Assembly (NCBI GenBank): GCA_003281485.1
Contig: QCBW01000004.1
Coordinates: 1 to 64,000 of the forward strand
Source: Prochlorococcus sp. AG-347-J20
GTDB taxonomy: Bacteria; Cyanobacteriota; Cyanobacteriia; PCC-6307; Cyanobiaceae
Length of the DNA: 64,000 nucleotides
Reading direction: 5' to 3'
Shown here piece after piece: positions 1-8,612 of this stretch. How positions within the stretch are numbered: position 1 is the first letter of the stretch; each line of letters begins with the position of its first letter. The notes under the pieces were generated by a model, which did no database searches, was not told the DNA's origin, and saw only the letters and a list, made by a program, of their open reading frames with translations. The translations under genes were made by a program, and so were the position numbers.

Positions 1-2162
1 CCCAAAAACAAGTTGAAAATGAAAATGCTCTTTCAATTTATGGAAAAGATCTAACAGAGTCTGCAAAAAAAGGCTTACTTGATCCAGTTATAGGAAGAGA
101 AAATGAGATCAATAACTTAATGAGGGTACTTTGCAGAAGAAACAAAAATAATCCTATACTTATCGGCAATCCTGGAGTTGGAAAAACTTCTATAGCAAAA
201 TTACTTGCACAATTAATCGTAGACAAAAAAGTTCCTGATTCTTTAAAAGACTTTAAAATTATTTCACTTGACTTAGGTGCTTTAGTTTCTGGGACAAAAT
301 TTAGAGGCCAATTAGAGGAACGACTAAGCTTAATACTGCAGGAATTAAACGATCCAAGTCAAGGAATGATTCTATTTATTGATGAAATTCACTCAATATT
401 AAGTTCTGACAGATCTACTACTGACATTAGTAATATCTTAAAACCTCTACTAGCGGAGGGAGAACTTAGATGTATTGGTACTACAACACCTGAGAAATTT
501 CGTGAAACTATTGAAAAAGATCAGGCTTTGAATAATTGCTTTCAAAAGATAGCTGTAAATGAGCCTTCAGTAGAATTAAGCGCAAAAATACTGCAGGGTA
601 TCAAAAAGAAATATGAAACTCATCATGGCATCAAAATTTCTGAAGAGGCTGTAAATTACTCTGCAAAATTAGCCGACAGATACATCAGCGATAAATGTCT
701 TCCTGATAAAGCAATAGATTTAATTGATGAAGCAGCTGCACAATTAAAAATCGAGTCATATAGTAAGCCTCAATTAATTCTCCAACTAGAAAACAAACTC
801 TATAACATTGATGAAAAACTGAATAATGTGCAAGGAGAAGATATCGAAGCTCAAGAAAAGCTTTTGAATATGAGGCAACAATCAGAAGAAAAATTGAACG
901 TTCTTTTCGATAATTGGAATAATTTGCGCGAAGAAATGAAGCATTTATCTATTTTGATGAAAGAAGAGGATAAGCTCAACAAAAAAATTAAAAATAAATC
1001 TAATGTGGATTTTGCAAATGATCAAGATTTTTTAGAAAAACTTGAAGAGGAGCTAAGTGAAATAGAGGGTGAAATACAAAAAGTTCAAGAGAACTTTAAA
1101 AAAATAAAGAAAAATAAAAATTTTCCTTTTAAATATCAAGTTGAGCCTGATGATATTGCTGATGTTATCTCAAAAATCACAGGCATTCCAATTTCTAAAG
1201 TAGTTTCAAATGAGCGTAAGAAATTAGTCAACCTAGAAACCGAACTAAGTGAAAAAGTTATTGGACAAGAAAAAGCTATAAAAGCTGTTTCTGCCGCAAT
1301 TAGAAGAGCTCGTGTTGGCATGAAAAGTCCTAAAAGACCTATAGGATCATTTTTATTTATGGGCCCCACAGGCGTTGGCAAAACAGAATTAGCAAAATCT
1401 CTCGCAACATCTTTATTTGATGAAGAAGACGCACTTTTAAGATTAGACATGAGTGAATATATGGAGAAGAACGCCGTAGCAAGACTTTTGGGAGCTCCTC
1501 CCGGTTATGTTGGTTATGAAGAGGGCGGTCAATTAACTGAAGCCGTAAGACGCAAACCCTATTCAGTCATACTTCTTGACGAGATAGAAAAAGCACATAC
1601 AGAAGTTTTTAATATTCTTTTACAAGTATTAGATGAAGGAAGATTAACGGACTCTCAAGGAAGGACCGTAGACTTCAAAAATACTGTGATCATTATGACA
1701 AGTAACCTGGCTGGGAAATTAATACTTGATTATTCACAAAAAAAATTAAAAAGTGAGGAAAAGTTAGAAAGAGATGAGCAAACACTAGATGATTCTGTTA
1801 GAAATACGTTGTCTTCAATTTTTAGACCAGAATTTTTAAATAGAATTGATGAAATAGTGAAGTTTGATCCATTATCTATTGATGAACTTCAAGAAATAAT
1901 AATTCTACAAATAGAAGATTTAAAAAACCTGCTTCTTGAACAAAAAATAAATGTTGTAATAGACAAAAAAGTTATAAATAAAATTGCAAACGATTCTTAT
2001 GAACCTGAATATGGCGCTAGGCCACTTAGCAGGGAACTTAGAAGACAGATAGAAAATCCCTTGGCTGTAAAACTTTTAGAAGATAACTTCAAAAACAAAA
2101 AAAATATAACAATTAAACTTAATCCCGCTAAAAAAGATGAGATTATTTTCAGACCTAGCTGA
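1..2162 (+). CDS. clpB: ClpB-type AAA+ chaperone, 3' part (ClpB2-like)
   Basis: Hsp100 ATPase that remodels or disaggregates proteins in the cytosol. The frame is open from base 3, so the start lies outside the window. The ATG at 120 is internal: upstream codons already encode the family segment ending DPVIGRE. The first AAA module has Walker A GNPGVGKT (about 165-188) and Walker B LFIDE (about 375-389). A coiled-coil middle region of roughly 130 residues (about 760-1140) fits ClpB better than the shorter ClpC linker. The second AAA module has GPTGVGKTEL (about 1363) and the pore-loop segment GAPPGYVGYEEGGQL. The C-terminal D2-small domain is complete. The odd point is that the position of the ALERRFQ arginine-finger motif of canonical ClpB reads ALNNCFQ (531-539 for NNC). 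This suggests the non-canonical ClpB2 paralogue, which is an inference from sequence. The N-terminal domain cannot be assessed. Confidence 0.9.
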   Translation, partial: QKQVENENALSIYGKDLTESAKKGLLDPVIGRENEINNLMRVLCRRNKNNPILIGNPGVGKTSIAKLLAQLIVDKKVPDSLKDFKIISLDLGALVSGTKFRGQLEERLSLILQELNDPSQGMILFIDEIHSILSSDRSTTDISNILKPLLAEGELRCIGTTTPEKFRETIEKDQALNNCFQKIAVNEPSVELSAKILQGIKKKYETHHGIKISEEAVNYSAKLADRYISDKCLPDKAIDLIDEAAAQLKIESYSKPQLILQLENKLYNIDEKLNNVQGEDIEAQEKLLNMRQQSEEKLNVLFDNWNNLREEMKHLSILMKEEDKLNKKIKNKSNVDFANDQDFLEKLEEELSEIEGEIQKVQENFKKIKKNKNFPFKYQVEPDDIADVISKITGIPISKVVSNERKKLVNLETELSEKVIGQEKAIKAVSAAIRRARVGMKSPKRPIGSFLFMGPTGVGKTELAKSLATSLFDEEDALLRLDMSEYMEKNAVARLLGAPPGYVGYEEGGQLTEAVRRKPYSVILLDEIEKAHTEVFNILLQVLDEGRLTDSQGRTVDFKNTVIIMTSNLAGKLILDYSQKKLKSEEKLERDEQTLDDSVRNTLSSIFRPEFLNRIDEIVKFDPLSIDELQEIIILQIEDLKNLLLEQKINVVIDKKVINKIANDSYEPEYGARPLSRELRRQIENPLAVKLLEDNFKNKKNITIKLNPAKKDEIIFRPS

Positions 2163-2222
2163 GTAGTAAATCAATAAGCTAAAATAAAATATAAAGCGTT
2201 CAGCTTAATTCCAAAAATTCTT

Positions 2223-2465
2223 GTGACAAGTCCTACCACTAATAAAGAACCTCTTAAACAGGATTCTCCTGCAATTGAAGAGCCTAAAAAAAAGAATAAT
2301 TTTTTTAAATCTACCTATGATGAGCTTAAACTTGTCGTGTGGCCAAACAAACAACAACTTTTTAGCGAATCGGTAGCGGTTATAATTATGGTATCTTTTT
2401 CTGCGGCAGCAATAGCATCTGTAAGTAGGTTTTATGGATGGGCAGCCTCGCAAATTTTTGGTTAA
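2223..2465 (+). CDS. secE: Preprotein translocase subunit SecE
   Basis: Small membrane subunit of the SecYEG translocon. The 80-residue product has a charged N-terminal tail rich in Lys and Pro, the conserved amphipathic motif ELKLVVWP at residues 34-41, and one membrane segment at about residues 50-72. This single-span form is normal for cyanobacteria and chloroplasts. Translation most likely starts at GTG 2223, since the motif order and length fit the family and no ATG lies nearby in frame. It precedes nusG by 54 bases, the usual secE-nusG-ribosomal protein order. Confidence 0.93.
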   Translation: MTSPTTNKEPLKQDSPAIEEPKKKNNFFKSTYDELKLVVWPNKQQLFSESVAVIIMVSFSAAAIASVSRFYGWAASQIFG

Positions 2466-2519
2466 ATTATCCCTTTTTATCCAATTATATAAAAATCTTA
2501 ATTAAGTCTTCAGAAAAAA

Positions 2520-3131
2520 ATGAGTAATGAATTAACTACAAACCTTGCTTCTTCAAAAGCAAATACTAGCATCGCAAGATGGTATGCAGTTCAAGTAGCA
2601 TCAAGCTGTGAAAAAAAAGTAAAAGCGACTCTCGAACAGAGATCAGTAACTTTAGGAGTTAATAATCGAATAATTGAAATTGAAATTCCCCAAACTCCTG
2701 GAATTAAATTAAAAAAAGATGGAAGTAGACAAACTACTGAAGAAAAAGTTTTCCCGGGTTATGTACTTGTAAGAATGATTTTGGATGAAGATACAATGAT
2801 GGCAGTAAAAAGTACTCCAAATGTAATTAACTTTGTGGGTGCTGAAGATGGCAGAGGTAGCGGAAGATCACGAGGTCATATCAAACCTAGACCATTATCG
2901 AGACAAGAAGTTAATAGAATCTTCAAGCGCGCATCAGAGAAAAAAGCTGTCATCAAACTAGATATTGAAGAAAAAGACAGAATTATAGTAACTAGTGGTC
3001 CATTCAAGGATTTCCAAGGAGAAGTTATAGAAGTTTCTGGGGAAAGAAATAAATTAAAAGCATTACTTTCAATATTTGGTCGCGAGACTCCTGTAGAATT
3101 AGAATTCTCCCAAATTAATAAACAAAATTAA
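2520..3131 (+). CDS. nusG: Transcription termination/antitermination factor NusG
   Basis: Binds RNA polymerase and modulates pausing, Rho action and transcription-translation coupling. The 203-residue protein has the NGN domain (about residues 19-125, with the segment ARWYAVQVASSCEKKV and the motif VFPGYVLVRM). It ends in a KOW domain around residues 155-195 (SGPFKDFQGEV). Length is slightly above the E. coli protein, as in other cyanobacteria. It sits between secE and rplK in the conserved order. Confidence 0.96.
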   Translation: MSNELTTNLASSKANTSIARWYAVQVASSCEKKVKATLEQRSVTLGVNNRIIEIEIPQTPGIKLKKDGSRQTTEEKVFPGYVLVRMILDEDTMMAVKSTPNVINFVGAEDGRGSGRSRGHIKPRPLSRQEVNRIFKRASEKKAVIKLDIEEKDRIIVTSGPFKDFQGEVIEVSGERNKLKALLSIFGRETPVELEFSQINKQN

Positions 3132-3198
3132 TTTCTAATTGTTCTTGTTCATCTAGTAAAATGATGATTTTCAACCTAAGCTTTACTTTTCTAATCTA

Positions 3199-3624
3199 AT
3201 GGCAAAAAAAATTGTTGCAGTTATTAAGCTTGCTTTACAAGCAGGCAAGGCAAATCCTGCTCCTCCTGTAGGACCAGCTTTAGGACAACATGGTGTCAAT
3301 ATCATGGCATTTTGTAAAGAATACAATGCAAAGACACAAGATAAAGCAGGTTTTGTAATTCCAGTTGAAATTTCTGTTTTTGAAGATAGAAGCTTTACTT
3401 TTATCACAAAAACACCTCCTGCTTCCGTTTTAATAACAAAAGCAGCCGGAATAGAAAAAGGATCAGGAGATTCTGCTAAAGGTTCTGTTGGGAATATAAG
3501 TAAAGCTCAATTAGAAGAAATAGCCAAAACCAAGCTTCCTGATCTAAACTGTTCTAGTGTTGAATCAGCAATGAAAGTTATTGAGGGTACTGCTCGTAAT
3601 ATGGGCGTCTCTATTTCTGATTAA
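3199..3624 (+). CDS. rplK: 50S ribosomal protein L11
   Basis: L11 binds 23S rRNA in the GTPase-associated region. The 141-residue length is standard. The N-terminal domain has the Pro-rich signature [16 protein letters not shown], and the C-terminal rRNA-binding domain ends in the typical [10 protein letters not shown]. It is followed after 65 bases by rplA, with which it is usually cotranscribed. The ATG at 3199 is the only sensible start. Confidence 0.98.
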   Translation: MAKKIVAVIKLALQAGKANPAPPVGPALGQHGVNIMAFCKEYNAKTQDKAGFVIPVEISVFEDRSFTFITKTPPASVLITKAAGIEKGSGDSAKGSVGNISKAQLEEIAKTKLPDLNCSSVESAMKVIEGTARNMGVSISD

Positions 3625-3651
3625 GCTCAATACAAATTTACTTACTATTTA

Positions 3652-3680
3652 GGGGAGGTTTTAAATAACCGTTTGTACCC
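3652..3680 (+). promoter_or_regulatory. Candidate rplA leader structure with an off-position SD-like sequence
   Basis: Between rplK and rplA the sequence AGGGGAGG (3651-3658) looks like a strong Shine-Dalgarno site, but it lies about 31 bases before the rplA ATG. An in-frame TAA at 3666-3668 excludes a longer rplA. GGTT (3657-3660) can pair with AACC (3667-3670), and GGG (3653-3655) with CCC (3678-3680). This is seen directly. A regulatory role, for example as an L1 feedback site, is inference. Confidence 0.3.
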
Positions 3681-3689
3681 AAAATTACT

Positions 3690-4397
3690 ATGAAAAAACT
3701 ATCAAAAAGAATGGCGGCTCTATCAACAAAGATAGAAGATCGCATTTACGCTCCACTGGAAGCTCTAAGCATTATCAAGGAAAATGCCAATGCTAAATTT
3801 GATGAAACTATTGAAGCGCATATACGTTTAGGTATTGATCCAAAATATACTGATCAACAATTAAGAACCACAGTCGCTTTACCACATGGTACTGGCCAAA
3901 GTATCAAAATAGCAGTAATTACAAGCGGTGAGAATGTATCTAAAGCTAAGTCTGCTGGTGCAGATTTATTTGGAGAAGAAGATCTTGTAGAAAGCATCAA
4001 CAAAGGAAATATGGAATTTGACCTTCTTATTGCAACGCCAGATATGATGCCAAAGGTTGCAAAATTAGGACGAGTTTTAGGACCTAGAGGTTTAATGCCT
4101 AATCCTAAAGCTGGGACAGTAACTAATGACATTGCTAATGCAATAAAAGAATTCAAAGCTGGTAAGCTCGAATTTAGAGCAGATAAGGCCGGAATCGTTC
4201 ATGTCCGCTTTGGAAAAGCAAGTTTCACAAAAGAGGCCCTATTTGACAACTTAAAAACCTTACAAGAATCAATTGATAAAAATAAACCAAGTGGAGCTAA
4301 AGGAAAGTACTGGAAAACTTTTTATGTAACTTCAACAATGGGGCCTTCAGTTCAATTAGACATAAATGCTGTACAAGATTACCAACCTGAAGGTTAA
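3690..4397 (+). CDS. rplA: 50S ribosomal protein L1
   Basis: Two-domain protein of the ribosomal L1 stalk; in many bacteria it also represses its own mRNA. The 235-residue length matches the family. The signature around [18 protein letters not shown] (about residues 129-146) is intact, and the C-terminal region has the usual [11 protein letters not shown]. It belongs to the rplK-rplA unit. A 190-base spacer with its own promoter-like and leader elements separates it from rplJ. Confidence 0.98.
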   Translation: MKKLSKRMAALSTKIEDRIYAPLEALSIIKENANAKFDETIEAHIRLGIDPKYTDQQLRTTVALPHGTGQSIKIAVITSGENVSKAKSAGADLFGEEDLVESINKGNMEFDLLIATPDMMPKVAKLGRVLGPRGLMPNPKAGTVTNDIANAIKEFKAGKLEFRADKAGIVHVRFGKASFTKEALFDNLKTLQESIDKNKPSGAKGKYWKTFYVTSTMGPSVQLDINAVQDYQPEG

Positions 4398-4407
4398 CGC
4401 TTTGTAG

Positions 4408-4413
4408 TATAAT
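4408..4413 (+). promoter_or_regulatory. Candidate -10 element for rplJ-rplL
   Basis: A perfect TATAAT lies 10 bases after the rplA stop. No convincing -35 box is visible at the usual spacing, which is common for this lineage. A start near base 4420 would place the whole L10-type leader at the 5' end of the rplJL transcript, which supports the assignment. Confidence 0.45.
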
Positions 4414-4419
4414 TTAAAT

Positions 4420-4587
4420 TGCAATAATACGGCCAAAGAAAGTAGGTTGATTTAGTTATTCTAAATTTTTAATTCCTACCGAGGACTCGTCTTAAATTAT
4501 TTCTTTTTGGATCTAATAAAAGCGGCCTCTTCAAAAGAACTTTGCCGCATTTCCTGCTCTCCCTAAATTACGATCCAAAAAACATCA
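4420..4587 (+). ncRNA. L10 leader (autoregulatory 5' UTR of rplJL)
   Basis: The 5' leader of rplJ binds the L10-(L12)4 complex and throttles translation. GTAGG (4442-4446) pairs with CCTAC (4475-4479), which is followed by the CCGAGGA segment typical of the L10-binding internal loop. ATTTAG (4450-4455) pairs with CTAAAT (4461-4466) inside it. A second hairpin has GCGGC (4522-4526) pairing with GCCGC (4544-4548), and a pyrimidine-rich run follows. The assignment rests on these pairings and on position; the 5' end is inferred from the -10 box. Confidence 0.6.
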
Positions 4588-5115
4588 ATGGGCCGAACAC
4601 TAGAGAATAAGCAAAAAATCGTTACTGAGATTAAATCTCTTTTAGACGACTCGGAAATGGCTGTAGTTCTTGACTACAAAGGTTTAACTATCAAAGAGAT
4701 GTCAGATTTGCGATCTAGATTGCGAACAACTAACGGCATATGCAAAGTTACTAAAAATTCATTAATGCGAAAAGCTATTGATGGAGATAGTAATTGGAAC
4801 GATCTTGAATCTTTACTGACCGGAACAAATGCTTTTGTGTTAATTAAAGAAGATGTTGGCGGTGCTGTAAAAGCAATCCAATCTTTTCAAAAAGACACCA
4901 AAAAATCCGAGACCAAAGGAGCTTTATTTGAAGGCAGACTCCTTAGCAATTCTGAAATAAAAGAAATTGCAAGTCTTCCATCTAAAGAAGTATTGATGGC
5001 AAAAATTGCTGGCGCTATTAATGGCATAGCAACAAAAATTGCGATCTCTATCAATGAAGTGCCTTCTGGACTTGCTAGATCACTTAAACAACATTCTGAA
5101 AAATCAGAATCTTAA
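4588..5115 (+). CDS. rplJ: 50S ribosomal protein L10
   Basis: Stalk base protein that anchors L7/L12 dimers. The 175-residue product starts MGRTLENKQ and has the N-terminal rRNA-binding domain with [15 protein letters not shown], then a C-terminal helix that carries L12 dimers. Length is typical. It is followed after 28 bases by rplL, so the two share a message, and a structured leader precedes it. Confidence 0.97.
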   Translation: MGRTLENKQKIVTEIKSLLDDSEMAVVLDYKGLTIKEMSDLRSRLRTTNGICKVTKNSLMRKAIDGDSNWNDLESLLTGTNAFVLIKEDVGGAVKAIQSFQKDTKKSETKGALFEGRLLSNSEIKEIASLPSKEVLMAKIAGAINGIATKIAISINEVPSGLARSLKQHSEKSES

Positions 5116-5143
5116 ATCAAAACCCTAATTAACTTTTAAGAAA

Positions 5144-5539
5144 ATGTCCGCAAAAACTGAAGAAATTCTTGAATCATTAAAATCTTTATCACTTTTAGAA
5201 GCATCTGAGCTTGTAAAGCAAATTGAAGAGGCTTTTGGTGTATCTGCTGCAGCTTCTGCAGGTGTAGTAATGGCAGCTCCAGGAGCAGCTGGCGGTGACG
5301 CAGATGGTGGCGTTGCTGAAGAAAAAACTGAATTTGATGTAGTTCTCGAAAGCTTTGACGCAGCTGCAAAAATCAAAGTACTTAAGGTTGTAAGAAATGC
5401 AACTGGTCTAGGTCTTGGCGATGCAAAAGCACTTGTTGAATCTGCACCAAAAACAGTAAAAGAAGGAATTGCCAAAGCAGATGCTGAATCTTTAAAGAAA
5501 GAGATTGAAGAAGCTGGCGGTAAAGTTACACTTAAGTAA
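5144..5539 (+). CDS. rplL: 50S ribosomal protein L7/L12
   Basis: Acidic multimeric stalk protein that recruits translation GTPases. The 131-residue product has an N-terminal dimerisation helix, an Ala/Gly-rich hinge at about residues 35-52, and the C-terminal domain with [20 protein letters not shown]. All parts are present and length is normal. It is the last gene of the rplJ-rplL unit; a hairpin follows. Confidence 0.98.
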   Translation: MSAKTEEILESLKSLSLLEASELVKQIEEAFGVSAAASAGVVMAAPGAAGGDADGGVAEEKTEFDVVLESFDAAAKIKVLKVVRNATGLGLGDAKALVESAPKTVKEGIAKADAESLKKEIEEAGGKVTLK

Positions 5540-5553
5540 GAGTACATTTTTTC

Positions 5554-5578
5554 AAGCCGATAATCTTAGTATCGGCTT
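5554..5578 (+). terminator. Terminator-like hairpin after rplL
   Basis: AAGCCGATA (5554-5562) and TATCGGCTT (5570-5578) form a perfect 9-bp stem with a 7-base loop, 14 bases after the rplL stop. The sequence after it is CAAAAATT, so the usual U run is missing. It may act as a weak terminator or a processing/stability hairpin before rnhA, whose ATG lies 8 bases downstream. Confidence 0.45.
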
Positions 5579-5586
5579 CAAAAATT

Positions 5587-6306
5587 ATGAATAGTGATAG
5601 TATTGCGATTGAAGCCGCAACAGATGGAGCTTGCAGTGGTAATCCAGGCCCAGGTGGTTGGGGCGGTTTAATAATTTTTGAGGATAACAGTGAATTAGAA
5701 ATAGGTGGTTCCGAGCAAAATACTACTAATAATAGAATGGAACTCACTGCGGCTATAAAAACTCTTGAGAAATTAAAAACCTACAAATTAAAAGAGAACT
5801 TTAAACTAAGAACTGATAGTAAATATGTCATAGAAGGTTATACAAAATGGATTATTAATTGGAAGAAAAATGGATGGAAAACAAGTTCAGGAAAACCAGT
5901 TCAAAATCTTGATCTATGGCAAAAAATTGATCAATTAAGAATTAATGGCCTAATAATGGAATATGTTAAAGGTCATAGCGGGGATAAACAAAATGATAGG
6001 GTTGATAAAATTGCAACTAATTACAGCAAAGGTATATCTATAGAAAGTAACTTAAAAAAAGTAGAATCCTCAGTTGATTTTTTTGAAAAAAATGCACCTG
6101 CAGAAATTCAGGAATTATTTTCCCGCAATGAATTAATTCAAAAATTTGCAGAAAAAAAGTACCTCTTAAGTTCACCTGAACTAGACACCTTATTAGGTGA
6201 TGAAAACCACTTAAAGATAAAACAATATTCACTTTTTGAATGGCGTAATTGGAGATTGATTCCTAAAGATAAAAAATATTGGATAATAGAAAAAAAAGAA
6301 GCCTAA
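5587..6306 (+). CDS. rnhA: Ribonuclease HI with a C-terminal extension
   Basis: Cuts the RNA strand of RNA-DNA hybrids. The catalytic carboxylates are visible: Asp in [17 protein letters not shown] (about residue 13), Glu in NRMELTAAI, Asp in LRTDSKYVI, and the late Asp in NDRVDKIA after the GHSG handle. The core ends near residue 150. The last 85-90 residues form an extra region with no motif I recognise, containing [20 protein letters not shown] and a Trp-rich segment EWRNWRLIP. Total length is 239 against about 155 for the E. coli enzyme. It lies between rplL and pyrD, 6 bases before the latter. Confidence 0.93.
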   Translation: MNSDSIAIEAATDGACSGNPGPGGWGGLIIFEDNSELEIGGSEQNTTNNRMELTAAIKTLEKLKTYKLKENFKLRTDSKYVIEGYTKWIINWKKNGWKTSSGKPVQNLDLWQKIDQLRINGLIMEYVKGHSGDKQNDRVDKIATNYSKGISIESNLKKVESSVDFFEKNAPAEIQELFSRNELIQKFAEKKYLLSSPELDTLLGDENHLKIKQYSLFEWRNWRLIPKDKKYWIIEKKEA

Positions 6307-6312
6307 TTTTTT

Positions 6313-7482
6313 ATGAATGAACAGAAGGGGGGATTTAAAAATCTTTATAAAAACTTGATTACCCCTGTATTAAAAAAAGACTCTGGAATTGATGCAGAAT
6401 ACTTAACAAATTTATCTCTTAGTCTCCTATCATTCAGTTCAAGAAAATATAATTGGCCTATAGTATCTTCTATCTTAAAAAATCTAAATGAAGAATTTTC
6501 TGTAGTTGATAAAAGGTTAACTCAAAACATATGTGGAATAAATTTTTGTAATCCAATTGGTTTAGCTGCGGGTTTTGACAAAAATGGAAATGCCGCAAAT
6601 ATATGGAAAGATTTTGGTTTTGGATTTGCTGAGCTTGGTACAGTAACTAAATTTGCTCAGAATGGAAATCCCAAACCAAGGTTATTTAGATTAGCAGAAG
6701 AAGAAGCAGCATTAAATAGAATGGGTTTCAATAATAATGGTGCTGAAAATCTAGTTAAAAACTTTGTCGAACAAGGTATTGAGTTTAAACAAAACAGGGA
6801 GAACATTTGTTTAGGGATAAATTTCGGGAAGTCAAAAATTACAGGTTTATCTCAAGCAAAAGATGATTATTTAACTTCTCTAAAATTATTAATTCCATAT
6901 TGTGATTACGCAGCAATAAATGTTAGTTCTCCAAATACTGAAGGACTAAGAAAATTACAAGATCCAATTCTTTTAAAAGAACTTCTTAGGGAAATTAAAA
7001 ACTTACCTAATTGTCCACCATTATTTGTAAAAATTGCGCCAGATTTAGGCCTTAAAGATATTGAAGATATTTGCCAATTAATTATTGAGGAAAACATCGA
7101 TGGGATAATTGCTACAAACACCAGCATTGATAGATTAGGTCTTGAAAATAGAAAGATCAGGCAAACTGGATTATTACTCTCTCAAGAGAATGGAGGATTA
7201 AGTGGAAGGCCTCTCCAAAAAAAAGCGAATCAAATTATAAAACATATACATAATATTGATAAGAAGATTATTTTAATTGGCGTTGGTGGAATAGATAGTC
7301 CTGAATCAGCTTGGGAAAGAATTTGTTCTGGAGCATCATTAATTCAACTTTATACAGGATGGATATATAAGGGTCCACAATTAGTACCAGATATACTTGA
7401 GGGAATTATAAAGCAACTCAATAACCATCAATTATCTAGTATAAAAGATGCAATTGGATCAGATTTAAAATGGGTTGAATAA
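6313..7482 (+). CDS. pyrD: Dihydroorotate dehydrogenase, class 2 (quinone)
   Basis: Oxidises dihydroorotate to orotate in pyrimidine synthesis, passing electrons to the membrane quinone pool. The 389-residue product has the class 2 N-terminal helical extension (about residues 1-65). The FMN barrel includes GLAAGFDKNG and the catalytic loop NVSSPNTEGLR (Ser205/206), with the FMN phosphate region IGVGGI towards the end. Length is slightly longer than E. coli PyrD. It is tightly spaced after rnhA and 8 bases before the aminotransferase, so cotranscription is likely. Confidence 0.96.
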   Translation: MNEQKGGFKNLYKNLITPVLKKDSGIDAEYLTNLSLSLLSFSSRKYNWPIVSSILKNLNEEFSVVDKRLTQNICGINFCNPIGLAAGFDKNGNAANIWKDFGFGFAELGTVTKFAQNGNPKPRLFRLAEEEAALNRMGFNNNGAENLVKNFVEQGIEFKQNRENICLGINFGKSKITGLSQAKDDYLTSLKLLIPYCDYAAINVSSPNTEGLRKLQDPILLKELLREIKNLPNCPPLFVKIAPDLGLKDIEDICQLIIEENIDGIIATNTSIDRLGLENRKIRQTGLLLSQENGGLSGRPLQKKANQIIKHIHNIDKKIILIGVGGIDSPESAWERICSGASLIQLYTGWIYKGPQLVPDILEGIIKQLNNHQLSSIKDAIGSDLKWVE

Positions 7483-7490
7483 ATTAGAGA

Positions 7491-8612
7491 ATGAATAATG
7501 AACCTCATGATTACTCAACGTTAGCCATCCAAGGATCAAACTTGAAGCACGGTGGAAATGTATATGCAACTGCGAAAAAATTAAATTTATCACCTTCCGA
7601 AATTATTGACGCAAGTGCATCACTAGTACCCTTTGATCCCCCTCCAATACTGATAAATTCACTAAATAAGGAAATTAAGAATCTAGGATTTAGATATTAC
7701 CCTGAAAGAAACTTGGGTGATTTGAAAGAAATAATCGGAAAATTTCATGGGATAAATCCAGAAAATATATTACCTGGGAATGGAGCCTCTGAACTAATAA
7801 CCTGGGCAGGTTATGAAGCATCAAAATCTGGAATTAGTTATATTCCTTCTCCATGCTTTGTTGATTATGAAAGATCATTAAATTGTTGGAATAGCAATTT
7901 CATTCATTGCGAATTACCAAAAAAATGGGATAATATTTTTCCTCAATCATTTCCACTTCACTCGAAAGGTGATGTTATTTGGATAACAAATCCACATAAC
8001 CCCACCGGCCAATTATGGGAAAAAAATTCATTAGAGGAAATTATAAAAAAATTTAAATTAGTTATCTGTGATGAAGCCTTTTTATCGATAACACCTAACG
8101 GAGATAAAGAATCATTAATACCATTAACAAAAAAATATGATAATTTACTAGTCTTAAGAAGTTTGACCAAAATCTTCAATATTCCTGGTCTTAGATTAGG
8201 TTACGTTATAGGTTCATCAAAAAAACTTAAGAAATGGAAAACCCTTAGAGATCCTTGGCCATTAAATTCCTTCGCTATTAAAGCGGGCATTGACCTACTA
8301 AGTAATAAGAAATTCTATGAACAATGGACAAGGAAGATTCACAGCTGGATCAATATTGAAAGAGAGAAAGTATATGAAAAACTAAAAAAAATAGATAATC
8401 TGAAAGTACATAACTCTTCAACCAACTTTTTTTTAATAGAAAGTAAATCATCTTTATCGCCTAATATAGAATACTTAGAAAATAAAGGGATATTACTTAG
8501 AGAATGCACTTCATTTAGATTTCTAGACGATAAGTGGGCAAGAATAAGCTTGCAGAGCAGTAAAAATAATAGTTTTTTATGTAAAGAAATTCAAAATTCC
8601 TTTAAAAAATAA
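7491..8612 (+). CDS. cobC: PLP-dependent class I/II aminotransferase, CobC/CobD-like
   Basis: The N-terminal HGGNVYATAKKL and the later IDASAS segment match L-threonine-O-3-phosphate decarboxylases (CobD of Salmonella, called cobC in many cyanobacterial annotations). These make the aminopropanol arm of cobalamin. The PLP lysine lies in LRSLTKIFNIPGLRLGY, and the NPHNPTG motif is present. The 373-residue length fits. A histidinol-phosphate-type aminotransferase is the main alternative, though a second HisC-like gene lies at 22.3 kb. Its 3' end overlaps the 3' end of murG by 22 bases on the opposite strand. Confidence 0.75.
   Translation: MNNEPHDYSTLAIQGSNLKHGGNVYATAKKLNLSPSEIIDASASLVPFDPPPILINSLNKEIKNLGFRYYPERNLGDLKEIIGKFHGINPENILPGNGASELITWAGYEASKSGISYIPSPCFVDYERSLNCWNSNFIHCELPKKWDNIFPQSFPLHSKGDVIWITNPHNPTGQLWEKNSLEEIIKKFKLVICDEAFLSITPNGDKESLIPLTKKYDNLLVLRSLTKIFNIPGLRLGYVIGSSKKLKKWKTLRDPWPLNSFAIKAGIDLLSNKKFYEQWTRKIHSWINIEREKVYEKLKKIDNLKVHNSSTNFFLIESKSSLSPNIEYLENKGILLRECTSFRFLDDKWARISLQSSKNNSFLCKEIQNSFKK

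Noticed and set aside
1136..1450. 104-residue frame antisense to the ClpB gene
   Set aside because: Typical mirror frame of a conserved AAA module; no independent signal.
5125..5547. 140-residue reading frame antisense to rplL
   Set aside because: Ser/Ala/Phe-rich shadow of a codon-biased ribosomal gene; no start context or known family.
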